The notes under the pieces: model-generated
Databases searched by the model: none
What the model was told of the DNA's origin: nothing
Seen by the model: only the letters and a program-made list of their open reading frames with translations
Shown here: one piece after another, positions 45,074 to 52,335 of the stretch
How positions within the stretch are numbered: position 1 is the first letter of the stretch
Layout: every line of letters starts with the position of its first letter
Source of the DNA: Tabrizicola_A sp965284335
GTDB taxonomy: Bacteria > Pseudomonadota > Alphaproteobacteria > Rhodobacterales > Rhodobacteraceae
Strand: one strand, 5' to 3'
DNA: 64,000 bases
Assembly (NCBI RefSeq): GCF_965284335.1
Contig: NZ_OZ260076.1
Position numbers and translations under genes: made by a program

Positions 45074-45502
45074 TCACACCCGCGAGAACTGCCTCTGGAT
45101 GGCGGTCATCTGCGCCTTGCGGTTGCCGATCTTCTGCTGGCGCTTCAGGTGCTCGAAGCGGCGCTGCCAGTCCTCGCGCTCGCGGTCCGTGATCTCGCCA
45201 GCCTTTTGCATGTCGAGGTCGTATTTCGCCTCCCCCTTCAGCATGGCGTAGTGGTACTGCACCCGGCGCTTGTAGCGCTCAAGGGCAGCGGTCACATGCT
45301 TGGCGCGCTCGTCATCAGCTGCGATGCCGTAACGCTGGCAAAGCTGATCGGCCGCGTTGTCGGTCAGCGCCACCGCCACGGGCAGCTTGAAGATCGGTGG
45401 CAAGTTGTCCGTCCCGTCCAGCCCAAGCAGCTCGACGAGCCCTTTCTGGAAGTTGGCGAGGAATTCCGGGTCGAATTGGCGCAGTTGCAGAGGGTTGGTC
45501 AT
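45074..45502 (-). CDS. Unknown protein, Arg/Gln-rich C-terminus
   Basis: 142 residues from the ATG at 45502 (MTNPLQLRQFDPEFLANFQK); a much longer upstream reading exists but has no protein-like composition. The sequence is helical and strongly basic at the end (RRFEHLKRQQKIGNRKAQ). Not recognised. It sits between the BrnT operon and the parE remnant, on the same strand as both. Confidence 0.6.
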   Translation of the reverse strand: MTNPLQLRQFDPEFLANFQKGLVELLGLDGTDNLPPIFKLPVAVALTDNAADQLCQRYGIAADDERAKHVTAALERYKRRVQYHYAMLKGEAKYDLDMQKAGEITDREREDWQRRFEHLKRQQKIGNRKAQMTAIQRQFSRV

Positions 45503-45660
45503 GATTCGTGGTCGTTGCGTTTCTGTCTGTTCTCGTCGTTTCGCGCGATGTGGCGTCACGCCCCTGGATGTCAAACTGCCACGCAGATCAGCGGTTTGGG
45601 CCGGTGCCGTGGATTGCATTGCCCAACTGCGACTTCTGCTGTGCAGCCCCGAGACCGACC

Positions 45661-45825
45661 TTACAGGTGCTGATCGACGTCCTTCCGCTGATGCAGGATC
45701 CGCACGACAACGATGGCGGCATCGGTTTGTCGAAAATAAATCACGTGCACCCCAACCGCCGCCTTGAAATATCCTGGCCGCACATGATCTGCGGATCTGA
45801 TGTGGCTCAGCCCATTGATCAGTCG
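45661..45825 (-). pseudogene. parE: parE toxin remnant, 5' truncated
   Basis: Reading RLINGLSHIRSADHVRPG, then YFKAAVGVHVIYFRQTDAAI and RILHQRKDVDQHL, a 54-residue C-terminal portion of a RelE/ParE family toxin with its HVIYF and VRILHQRKD core. The N-terminal half is missing; the IS remnant starts where it should be. No start codon remains in frame. Confidence 0.75.
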
Positions 45826-45830
45826 TCACA

Positions 45831-46168
45831 AGGTAATCTCCCCATTTTTAACGGGGTGCATCCGTAGAACTTACGCGGCCATTTTCAGTTTCATGGCGGG
45901 TGTAATGCCGCCGATGCCCATGTTGGGTCGGTCGTTGTTGTAAGTCCATAGCCATTGCGTGGCTTGATCTTGGGCCTCCTCGATGCTTTTGATGATGTAT
46001 TGGTCCAGCCATTCGTGCCGAACCGTCCGGTTGTAACGCTCGACATAAGCGTTCTGCTGCGGTCGGCCGGGTTGGATGTGCTGGATCGTTATACCCTGCT
46101 TCTCAGCCCATATTCTGAGCTTCTCGCTGATGTATTCGGGGCCATTGTCCACCCGAATGGTGCCAGGC
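45831..46168 (-). mobile_element. IS3-family remnant between parE and parD
   Basis: The right end keeps a terminus-like GGTAATCTCCCCATTTTT on the plus strand and the last third of the transposase gene. The other end and the first two thirds of the element are gone. It separates parD from parE, both of which are truncated at the junctions. Confidence 0.8.
45871..46168 (-). pseudogene. 3' fragment of an IS3-family transposase OrfB
   Basis: About 99 residues: IRVDNGPEYISEKLRIWAEK holds the second catalytic Asp, then QPGRPQQNAYVERYNRTVRH holds the Glu, then TYNNDRPNMGIGGITPAM. The first catalytic Asp and the HTH are absent. It cannot work. Confidence 0.88.
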
Positions 46169-46309
46169 TTACTGCGCCTCTCGCTCCTCAAGCAGGCGCA
46201 GGCCGGCGCGCACGACGTCGCTTGCGCTGGCGTAGCGGCCAGCTTGGACCCTCTGGTCGATGAAGCTCGCGAAACGGTCTCCGAGCGAGATCGATGTGTT
46301 TCGAGACAT
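46169..46309 (-). pseudogene. parD: parD antitoxin, 3' truncated
   Basis: 46 residues from the ATG at 46309: MSRNTSISLGDRFASFIDQR, then VQAGRYASASDVVRAGLRLL. This is the ribbon-helix-helix DNA-binding domain of ParD. The C-terminal toxin-binding arm (about 35-40 residues) is replaced by IS sequence that brings a TAA. It may still bind its operator as a DNA-binding fragment. GAGGTG precedes ATG. Confidence 0.85.
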
Positions 46310-46317
46310 GATCACCT

Positions 46318-46349
46318 CTATACCCAATATGTACCAATTTATGGTATAG
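46318..46349 (-). promoter_or_regulatory. Inverted repeat upstream of parD
   Basis: CTATACC and GGTATAG, 18 bases apart, immediately upstream of the parD start, in an otherwise AT-rich stretch. This is a plausible autoregulatory operator overlapping the promoter. Confidence 0.5.
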
Positions 46350-46381
46350 GGGTCAATTTGAAGGTCGCGGGCGGTCTTGCG

Positions 46382-47050
46382 TCAAAGCTCCCGCGCGAAC
46401 CATCGGATCCGGCCAATGATCCTGATTCCGTCGATCGACCGTTCATAGGGGCTGTAGAGCGGGTTGTCGGACAGAATGCGGATCTTGGGCGGCGTGCTGT
46501 TGGGCACATGCTCCAAACGTTTGGCAACGAGCCCCATGCCGTCATGCAGGACGAAGATCCCAGGCGGGCTGGGGCGCTTCAGGCTGAGGTCGAGCAGGAT
46601 GGTGTCGCCATCTTCCAAGGTCGGCAGCATGCTGTCGCCTTCAACATGCAAGACCCGCAGGTTGGAGGGCGATGCGCGCAGCTTGTCGCGGATCCAGGCG
46701 CGTCTGAAGTGGAAGTCTCGACCGGTTTCGACTGGCTCGTCGACGACCGCGCCACCGCCCATGGACGGGCGGGCCTCGACATAGGGGATGGCAATGAAGT
46801 CTTCATCGGCCCCTTCATCGAAGGGTGCGATGCCTTGAATGTTTCCCTGACCGGTGAGTAGCCAGTGCAGATCGACCTTGAGGGCCGTTGCGACGCGCGA
46901 GAGTTTCTCTGGATTCGGCCGCTTGGAGCGCCCGCGGAGGACGTCGTGCAGGAATGAGCGGTTGACGCCGGCCAGCTTTGCCACATCGGTTTCCCGCAGA
47001 CCGAGTTGCTGAAGGCGTTTGCAGATGCGGTCCTGCAAAGTTGTCGACAT
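46382..47050 (-). CDS. Phage repressor (XRE HTH plus S24 self-cleaving peptidase)
   Basis: 222 residues. The N-terminal HTH is LRETDVAKLAGVNRSFLHDV, and the C-terminal LexA/CI-like domain has the catalytic Ser in HVEGDSMLPTLEDGD and Lys in LVAKRLEHV. Repressors of this kind hold a prophage silent until RecA-stimulated cleavage. It faces away from the long early operon on the plus strand. A GACAT...ATGTC dyad overlaps its start codon. Confidence 0.9.
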   Translation of the reverse strand: MSTTLQDRICKRLQQLGLRETDVAKLAGVNRSFLHDVLRGRSKRPNPEKLSRVATALKVDLHWLLTGQGNIQGIAPFDEGADEDFIAIPYVEARPSMGGGAVVDEPVETGRDFHFRRAWIRDKLRASPSNLRVLHVEGDSMLPTLEDGDTILLDLSLKRPSPPGIFVLHDGMGLVAKRLEHVPNSTPPKIRILSDNPLYSPYERSIDGIRIIGRIRWFAREL

Positions 47051-47152
47051 GTTTATCCCCAGAAAATGTCATTGCGGCGGATATGTGATGATTGATTGCG
47101 GAACGTCAAGTGGATAGGAACAATGCATGAACATTGGGTGTGGGGATTCGAG

Positions 47153-47776
47153 ATGATCCGTCTCCAGAAATCTTACTATGAACTGGGTGAGGTGGCTCAG
47201 GATTGGGGTTTGGCAGGTGCCGACCTGCGCTATCTGATCGCCAATGATCTCATCCGGCTTTGCGTGCGCCAACCTTATGGTGATGGCCAAGCGGCCCGCT
47301 TGGTTGAAATCGCCGGCGATGTGGCCGGACTGGTGTTGCGACACGGACAGTGCAGCGTCGATACTTTGCCGGGTCACGTCATGGCGCCAGCTGTGCTGCG
47401 CGCCCTGAGCGTGATCACCGTGGACGATTTGTTGATCCGACAGTCCGAACGCACTCGGGTAGAAAAGTCTATCCTGAACGATGCGAGGCAGATCGCCAGC
47501 CAAGGGCCTGATTTTCGGCGCTTTGAATTCGAGAGCGTTGCTTATGACTTCACGGACATGCAGGCGTCGGCCCTGCAGTTTCTGTTCCGAGCGGCGCGAG
47601 CTGGGGAGCCTGAGCAGCATTACCATGACATTTTGCGCGCCGCATCTTCTTCCTCCTTGAAATTGGCGCATTTGTTTTCCACGCGACGAACTTGGACGCA
47701 GATCGTGCATCGCAGCAAGGGGCGACGAGGCTGGTATGTCCTCAATCCTCCCCTGGTTGTTGCCATGACCCGCTGA
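47153..47776 (+). CDS. Phage protein of unknown function
   Basis: 207 residues from the ATG at 47153, preceded by GGGGATTCGAG; an in-frame ATG at 47123 is also possible. It begins MIRLQKSYYELGEVAQDWGL and has an excisionase-like helix-turn-helix beginning, followed by a helical middle. Not assigned. It is the first plus-strand gene opposite the repressor, and a strong terminator follows it. Confidence 0.6.
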   Translation: MIRLQKSYYELGEVAQDWGLAGADLRYLIANDLIRLCVRQPYGDGQAARLVEIAGDVAGLVLRHGQCSVDTLPGHVMAPAVLRALSVITVDDLLIRQSERTRVEKSILNDARQIASQGPDFRRFEFESVAYDFTDMQASALQFLFRAARAGEPEQHYHDILRAASSSSLKLAHLFSTRRTWTQIVHRSKGRRGWYVLNPPLVVAMTR

Positions 47777-47801
47777 CATCACTTCCGTGCATGTCACCCC
47801 G

Positions 47802-47829
47802 ACCCGCCGATGGCGGGTTATTTGTTTTT
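47802..47829 (+). terminator. Rho-independent terminator
   Basis: ACCCGCC and GGCGGGT form a stem with a three-base loop, then TATTTGTTTTT. It ends the gene at 47153-47776 and isolates the early phage operon that starts at 48038. Confidence 0.88.
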
Positions 47830-47909
47830 CAGCCGGTCGCGGGCCGTCTCGGTTTGTTTTTCGTCGGGAGGGGTTTGGTTGGTAAAAGGTTGGGGATTGG
47901 TGGGGGCCG

Positions 47910-48000
47910 CCAACCAACTCATCGTAACTTTCAGAAATTAAACAAAAATAAAAATTTCCGCCCCCAACCACTCATGTGACGACCCCCAACCAACGCATCG
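47910..48000 (+). repeat. Direct CCAACCA repeats and AT-rich tract upstream of the phage operon
   Basis: CCAACCAACTCATCG (47910), CCAACCACTCATGTG (47964) and CCAACCAACGCATCG (47986) are direct copies of one motif. Between the first two is an AT-rich stretch (about 47925-47959). The complementary motif GGTTGG also occurs in the 30 bases before the first copy. Together they look like an operator/promoter array for the repressor, or a second protein-binding cluster. Confidence 0.55.
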
Positions 48001-48037
48001 GCACTCTGTCCGCAGACTGACAGAGCAGGACACACCG

Positions 48038-48241
48038 ATGCGAGATGACACCCTATCCGAAGAGTTGCTGGCTGCGCGCTGGCGATTGGACCCGCGGACA
48101 CTTCAAGCCTGGCGTGAGGCAGGTATTGGGCCGGATTTCGTCGAGGAAAATGGCGTCGCGGCCTACCCGCTGCGTAGCGTTCTCGCATGCGAGGCACCGG
48201 CCCGCGAGAAGAGCCGAGCTTGCCAGAAGGCGGGAGGCTGA
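48038..48241 (+). CDS. Small helix-turn-helix protein
   Basis: 67 residues: LSEELLAARWRLDPRTLQAW then REAGIGPDFVEENGVAAYPL, the pattern of an excisionase/MerR-like winged helix DNA-binding domain. It is the first gene of the phage early operon. Its TGA is followed one base later by the next ATG. Confidence 0.75.
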   Translation: MRDDTLSEELLAARWRLDPRTLQAWREAGIGPDFVEENGVAAYPLRSVLACEAPAREKSRACQKAGG

Positions 48242-48242
48242 G

Positions 48243-48581
48243 ATGGCGCGTGGCTGTTCAGCAGACCCAACCGGTCTCACCGACATCGATTTCCTCGCCT
48301 GGATTGCCACGGCCGAACCGGGTGCGGCGCTGGAATATCACCGCGGCTTTCTCTGCGTGGATTGCGCGGAGCTGGTCACAAAGCTCGAAGCGGGCGATCG
48401 CAAGCGGCTGCTCACCCTGTCGGACCTCGCGGCACGAGCTGAGCGGGCCGGTCTTGTCCACCTCGTCCAGCGCCGGATTGCCACGGACGTCTTCGCCTAT
48501 CTCGCCATCGCGCGGCCCCGGCCACGGCACAAGGCACCGGCGCTGACGGCACTGCTCGAGGCAGGGGAGGGTGAGCGATGA
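48243..48581 (+). CDS. Phage early protein, unknown
   Basis: 112 residues from the ATG at 48243, with GGAGGCTGAG just before it. Two Cys (FLCVDCAELV) and a helical core, with DIDFLAWIATAEPGAALEYH near the start. Not recognised. It overlaps the following gene by four bases. Confidence 0.65.
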   Translation: MARGCSADPTGLTDIDFLAWIATAEPGAALEYHRGFLCVDCAELVTKLEAGDRKRLLTLSDLAARAERAGLVHLVQRRIATDVFAYLAIARPRPRHKAPALTALLEAGEGER

Positions 48582-48775
48582 CCGCCGCCCCACTGTCCAG
48601 CCTTAACGTCGCGACAATCACAACCCTGCCGTCGGACGCTGTTGAACCGACCGCCGTCGCAATCGCCACCGAGATTGACCGGCTCGAGGCGCTGCTGGCC
48701 GTGCTCCAGCGCCGCCTCGCCCAGACCCCCATTCCCGCACAAACCGACAAGGAGACACTCCATGCCCTATCCTGA
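48578..48775 (+). CDS. Small phage protein, unknown
   Basis: 65 residues, Ala/Thr/Leu rich: AIATEIDRLEALLAVLQRRL forms a probable coiled coil. ATG overlaps the preceding stop (ATGA). It ends 14 bases inside the next frame. Confidence 0.55.
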   Translation: MTAAPLSSLNVATITTLPSDAVEPTAVAIATEIDRLEALLAVLQRRLAQTPIPAQTDKETLHALS

Positions 48776-49250
48776 GAACATTCCCAGCATCAAGGACATG
48801 CTGAACCTGCCCGCAGGCGAGTTGGCCCAGCTGCCGGTGGAACTGCTGGCCGCCCTTCAAGGCGAGCTGGATCATGCCGCAAAGCAGCTGAAATCCGCCA
48901 GCGCCAAATTCAGCACCGCCCTTGAGGTGCGCTACGCCACGCGCGCCGCGGAGGCCCGCCGCGCCTGCGGTAAGGACACCGGGACCGTGCGGCTGGTCGA
49001 TGGTGATTACACGGTGGTGGCCGATCTGCCCAAGCGCGTCGATTGGGACCAGGAAAAGCTCGCACAGATTGCCGCCAACATTGCCGACAGTGGCGAGGAC
49101 CCGACCGAGTTCATCGACACCAAGCTGTCGGTCTCCGAGCGCAAGTACGGCGCACTGCCCGAGGCCTGGCGCAAGGGGTTTGAGCCTGCGCGCACCGTCA
49201 AGGTCGGCACGCTGAAGGTCATACTCGAGCCGAATGAGGCGCGGACATGA
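48762..49250 (+). CDS. Phage protein, unknown
   Basis: 162 residues from the ATG at 48762, preceded by GGAGACACTC. The N-terminal half is helical (ELDHAAKQLKSASAKFSTAL) and the C-terminal half has a short beta region (GTVRLVDGDYTVVADLPKRVDW) and ends VGTLKVILEPNE. Not recognised. It overlaps the next gene by four bases. Confidence 0.65.
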   Translation: MPYPENIPSIKDMLNLPAGELAQLPVELLAALQGELDHAAKQLKSASAKFSTALEVRYATRAAEARRACGKDTGTVRLVDGDYTVVADLPKRVDWDQEKLAQIAANIADSGEDPTEFIDTKLSVSERKYGALPEAWRKGFEPARTVKVGTLKVILEPNEART

Positions 49251-50083
49251 CTGCGCTCGCCCCTATTACTACGGCCGCAGCAAACCTTCCAGGTCTCATC
49301 GATCGTGCCGCCACCATGCTGGCCAGCGCCAAGACCGCCGCTGAGGTGCTGGAAGCCCGTGAGGCAGCTGGCCTTGCCTATGATGTCGCCAAACGGGCCG
49401 CACGGCTGAAAAGCGCAAAAGCCGCCCATGATGATCTGATTGCCGCCGCCCATCGCGCGCAGGCTGATGCGCTTGAGATCGAGGCCGCTGCCAAGCGCCG
49501 CCTTGCCGATGAATATGACGCGGCACAGGCGCGTGGCGAGGTAATGGGTCGTGCGCGCAGCTGCGTTGGCGATGACAACGCACCTGCAACCGCAGCAGAC
49601 CTCGGTCTGCGCCGCGACCAGATCCACGATGCGCGCCTGCTGCGCGACGCGGAAGAGGCCGATCCCGGCATCGTGCGGCGCACCCTCGACGCGAAACTCG
49701 AGCGAGGTGAAGAACCGACCCGCTCCGCGGTCCGCCGTGCAGCGGAAGATCGTCTGCAACGCTCACTCGATCGGTTGCAGCGCATTCATGAAAGCGTCCG
49801 CCGCCTCGAGGAAAACCGCCCGCCGCCGCTGACGCCGGAAATGCGGGCGCGCCAGATCGCAGTCTTCGGGACGCAAGAGGATCGCGCGATCTGCGGCCGG
49901 ATCGAAGAGATCATCGAGCGCATCGACGAACAGCCAAGCCCCGCAGAGGCGGTGCGCCGCGTTCCGCCCGCGTCTCGCCATGCCGTCGATACCGCGCCGA
50001 TCCGGCGCGCGGCGGCCTGGCTCACCGACTTCAGCACCCTTTACGAACAGGAGGTCCAAAATGGGACATATGCGACTGAATGA
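49247..50083 (+). CDS. Phage protein, helical, unknown
   Basis: 278 residues of nearly continuous helix (EVLEAREAAGLAYDVAKRAA, then RSCVGDDNAPATAADLGLRR) with an Arg-rich C-terminal half. A middle segment LGLRRDQIHDARLLRDAEEA resembles the helix-turn-helix of phage ParB-like proteins. No nuclease or ATPase motifs are visible. It ends 23 bases inside the next gene. Confidence 0.6.
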   Translation: MTALAPITTAAANLPGLIDRAATMLASAKTAAEVLEAREAAGLAYDVAKRAARLKSAKAAHDDLIAAAHRAQADALEIEAAAKRRLADEYDAAQARGEVMGRARSCVGDDNAPATAADLGLRRDQIHDARLLRDAEEADPGIVRRTLDAKLERGEEPTRSAVRRAAEDRLQRSLDRLQRIHESVRRLEENRPPPLTPEMRARQIAVFGTQEDRAICGRIEEIIERIDEQPSPAEAVRRVPPASRHAVDTAPIRRAAAWLTDFSTLYEQEVQNGTYATE

Positions 50084-50555
50084 TGTCGTCGCCGAGATCG
50101 TCGGCGAGGTGATCGCGGGGCGCGCGATCAACAAACGGCAAGCGGCGGTCAATCGCTGGGACGATATCGACGCGGACGGCCAATATCTGGCCGGTATTGA
50201 CGGCGTTGTCGCTCGCATCGACACCCGTGCCCGCCGCCTGAAGCTCAGGGCAGAACAGGCAGCCACACCCGTGCAAGCCGAGCTGCCGTTTTCACTGCCG
50301 GTGGCTGTTGCCATGGATCTCGAAGGCACGACGCTGGTGTCCACACGCCAGCTGACGCGCGCCGAATTCGTGCGAGCCATCGAGATCCGTCACCTGCAAA
50401 TTGCCCATGATAGTGCGGCTTTGCGTGAATGGCGCGAGGCTCTGCGTCAGGCCAGTCAGTTCTGGGAGGGAAACCCGGACTGGAGCTTCGGCGAGTGTCT
50501 GGATGCGATCCTGGCAAAGGGCGGCACCGCGCCCGGTGGGGAGGCCGTGCAATGA
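50061..50555 (+). CDS. Phage protein, unknown
   Basis: 164 residues from the ATG at 50061, which follows AGGAGGTCC; ATG at 50070 would also fit. It starts MGHMRLNDVVAEIVGEVIAG and ends in a Gly/Ala tail. The fragment SQFWEGNPDWSFGECLDAIL is distinctive but unassigned. Overlaps its neighbours on both sides. Confidence 0.6.
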   Translation: MGHMRLNDVVAEIVGEVIAGRAINKRQAAVNRWDDIDADGQYLAGIDGVVARIDTRARRLKLRAEQAATPVQAELPFSLPVAVAMDLEGTTLVSTRQLTRAEFVRAIEIRHLQIAHDSAALREWREALRQASQFWEGNPDWSFGECLDAILAKGGTAPGGEAVQ

Positions 50556-50737
50556 AAACGCTGCCTGCCATCCCCAACACTCCGACTGCCGATCTCGCTC
50601 TGCTTGAAGAAAAGCGCCGCGCCATGCGGCTTCAGGCCCTCGCATATCTCGAGGAAGCCGACCGGCTGGATGCGCTCTATGCGGCGGTAACTGGCAACGA
50701 CCCTGCGATCGCTGCGCAGCAGGAGGTGTCATCATGA
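50552..50737 (+). CDS. Small helical phage protein
   Basis: 61 residues (MKTLPAIPNTPTADLALLEE and RLQALAYLEEADRLDALYAA). ATG overlaps the previous stop by four bases and the TGA overlaps the next start. Unknown. Confidence 0.55.
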   Translation: MKTLPAIPNTPTADLALLEEKRRAMRLQALAYLEEADRLDALYAAVTGNDPAIAAQQEVSS

Positions 50738-51627
50738 CCGGCGCGCTTCCCATCATCACCGCCGATCAGCGCATGGCAGAGCAGCGCGGCATCAAGGGCG
50801 TCATCTTCGGCCGCTCGGGGATTGGCAAGACCAGCCTTCTCTGGACGCTGAACGCCTCGACCACGCTGTTCTTTGATCTCGAAGCTGGGGATCTGGCCAT
50901 CGAGGGGCTGGCCATCGACGCCATCCGGCCGCGCACCTGGACGGAATGTCGGGATTTCGCGGTGTTCATTGGCGGCCCAAACCCGGCGTTGCGCGACGAT
51001 CAGGTTTACAGCGCCGCGCACTATGCGGCCGTTTGCCGGAAGTTCGGCGATCCAGCTGCGCTCGACAAATACGACACGGTGTTCATCGACTCGATCACCG
51101 TGGCCGGGCGGCTCTGCTTCCAATGGTGCAAAGGGCAGCCCGAAGCGCATTCGGAAAAAACCGGCAAGCCCGATGTGCGCGGCGCCTACGGCTTGCATGG
51201 GCGCGAGATGATCGCCTGGCTCACGCATCTGCAGCACACGCGCGGCAAGAATGTCTGGTTCGTGGGCATCCTTGACGAGAAGCTCGATGACTTCAATCGC
51301 AAGGTCTTCGTACCGCAGATCGACGGCAGCAAGACCGGGCTCGAGCTGCCGGGCATCGTCGATCAGGTCATCACCATGGCCGAGATCAAGGGCGAGGATG
51401 GCCAGCTCCAGCGCGGCTTCGTCTGCCAGACCCTGAACCCCTGGGGCTACCCCGCCAAGGATCGCTCTGGCCGTCTTGACCTCTTGGAGGTCCCGCATCT
51501 GGGCAAGCTCATGGACAAGATCCGCGGCCCGCTGGTGCCGGTTGAGCGGCGCCTGACCTACCAGCCACCACAACTGCCCGCGCCATCCCCGGCGCAGGCT
51601 GCCCCCACCGACACCCCATCAAGCTGA
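50734..51627 (+). CDS. RecA/AAA-type ATPase (phage nucleotide-binding protein)
   Basis: 297 residues. The Walker A is GRSGIGKT at residues 26-33 and the Walker B is DTVFIDS. The C-terminus is Pro-rich (RRLTYQPPQLPAPSPAQAAP). It resembles the AAA_24 family of phage ATPases that sit with single-strand-binding proteins and act in recombination. A Cys pair (RLCFQWCKG) may bind metal. The role in replication or recombination is inferred from its neighbours. Confidence 0.85.
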   Translation: MTGALPIITADQRMAEQRGIKGVIFGRSGIGKTSLLWTLNASTTLFFDLEAGDLAIEGLAIDAIRPRTWTECRDFAVFIGGPNPALRDDQVYSAAHYAAVCRKFGDPAALDKYDTVFIDSITVAGRLCFQWCKGQPEAHSEKTGKPDVRGAYGLHGREMIAWLTHLQHTRGKNVWFVGILDEKLDDFNRKVFVPQIDGSKTGLELPGIVDQVITMAEIKGEDGQLQRGFVCQTLNPWGYPAKDRSGRLDLLEVPHLGKLMDKIRGPLVPVERRLTYQPPQLPAPSPAQAAPTDTPSS

Positions 51628-51640
51628 AAGGAGCCCAGCC

Positions 51641-52324
51641 ATGTCTGGACATTGGAACGATTTCAACGACGCGCGGTCAAACATCAACCTGATCCCCAAG
51701 GGCACACTGGCCAAGGTGCGCCTGACCATCCGCCCGGGCGGGTTTGACGATCCGGCCCAGGGTTGGACCGGCGGCTATGCCAAGCGCGGCGGCACGGGTG
51801 CTGTCTATCTTGATGCCGAATTTACGGTGCTCGAAGGGCCCTACGCCAAGCGGAAGATCTGGTCGATGATCGGGCTTTACAGCCCCAATGGCCCGAACTG
51901 GGCCAATATGGGACGCAGCCTGATCCGGGGTATCCTCAACTCATCGCGCGGGATTTCTGACAAGGACAACTCGCCCGAGGCCCAGGCGCGGCGCAGGATT
52001 GCCGGTTTCCATGAGCTTGATGGGGTGGAGTTCGTCGCCCGCATCGATGTCGGCACCGACACCAATGGTGAGGAAAAGAACGAGATCAAAAGCGCACTGG
52101 CGCCGAACCATCGCGATTATGCGTCTGTTATGGGGCTCGGGGCGCCTGCCATGTCAGGGGCACCCTCCGTGCCGCATTATGCCCCGCCCAGCACGCCGCC
52201 ACAGGCAGCGCCGATGGGTCAAGGTCATGGCTCCGCACCGCAAGCCCCGCAACAGCCCGCCCAAGCCCAGGCGCAGCCGCCTGCCAGCCCCGGATTCCCC
52301 GGTCGTCCCAGCTGGGCTGAGTGA
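51641..52324 (+). CDS. Putative single-strand-DNA-binding-like phage protein
   Basis: 227 residues. An OB-like core of about 140 residues starts with MSGHWNDFNDARSNINLIPK and contains VYLDAEFTVLEGPYAKRKIW, then a disordered Pro/Gln/Ala tail (about residues 160-227) ends in GRPSWAE. The order (RecA-like ATPase, this gene, helicase, nuclease) is what one sees around phage ssDNA-binding proteins. Sequence similarity to known SSBs is not visible to me. Confidence 0.55.
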   Translation: MSGHWNDFNDARSNINLIPKGTLAKVRLTIRPGGFDDPAQGWTGGYAKRGGTGAVYLDAEFTVLEGPYAKRKIWSMIGLYSPNGPNWANMGRSLIRGILNSSRGISDKDNSPEAQARRRIAGFHELDGVEFVARIDVGTDTNGEEKNEIKSALAPNHRDYASVMGLGAPAMSGAPSVPHYAPPSTPPQAAPMGQGHGSAPQAPQQPAQAQAQPPASPGFPGRPSWAE

Positions 52325-52335
52325 GGGGATAAGCC

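Noticed and set aside
45508..45867. Plus-strand frame of 119 codons
   Set aside because: It is antisense to the ParE remnant and has no start context; the minus strand gives a recognisable toxin core.
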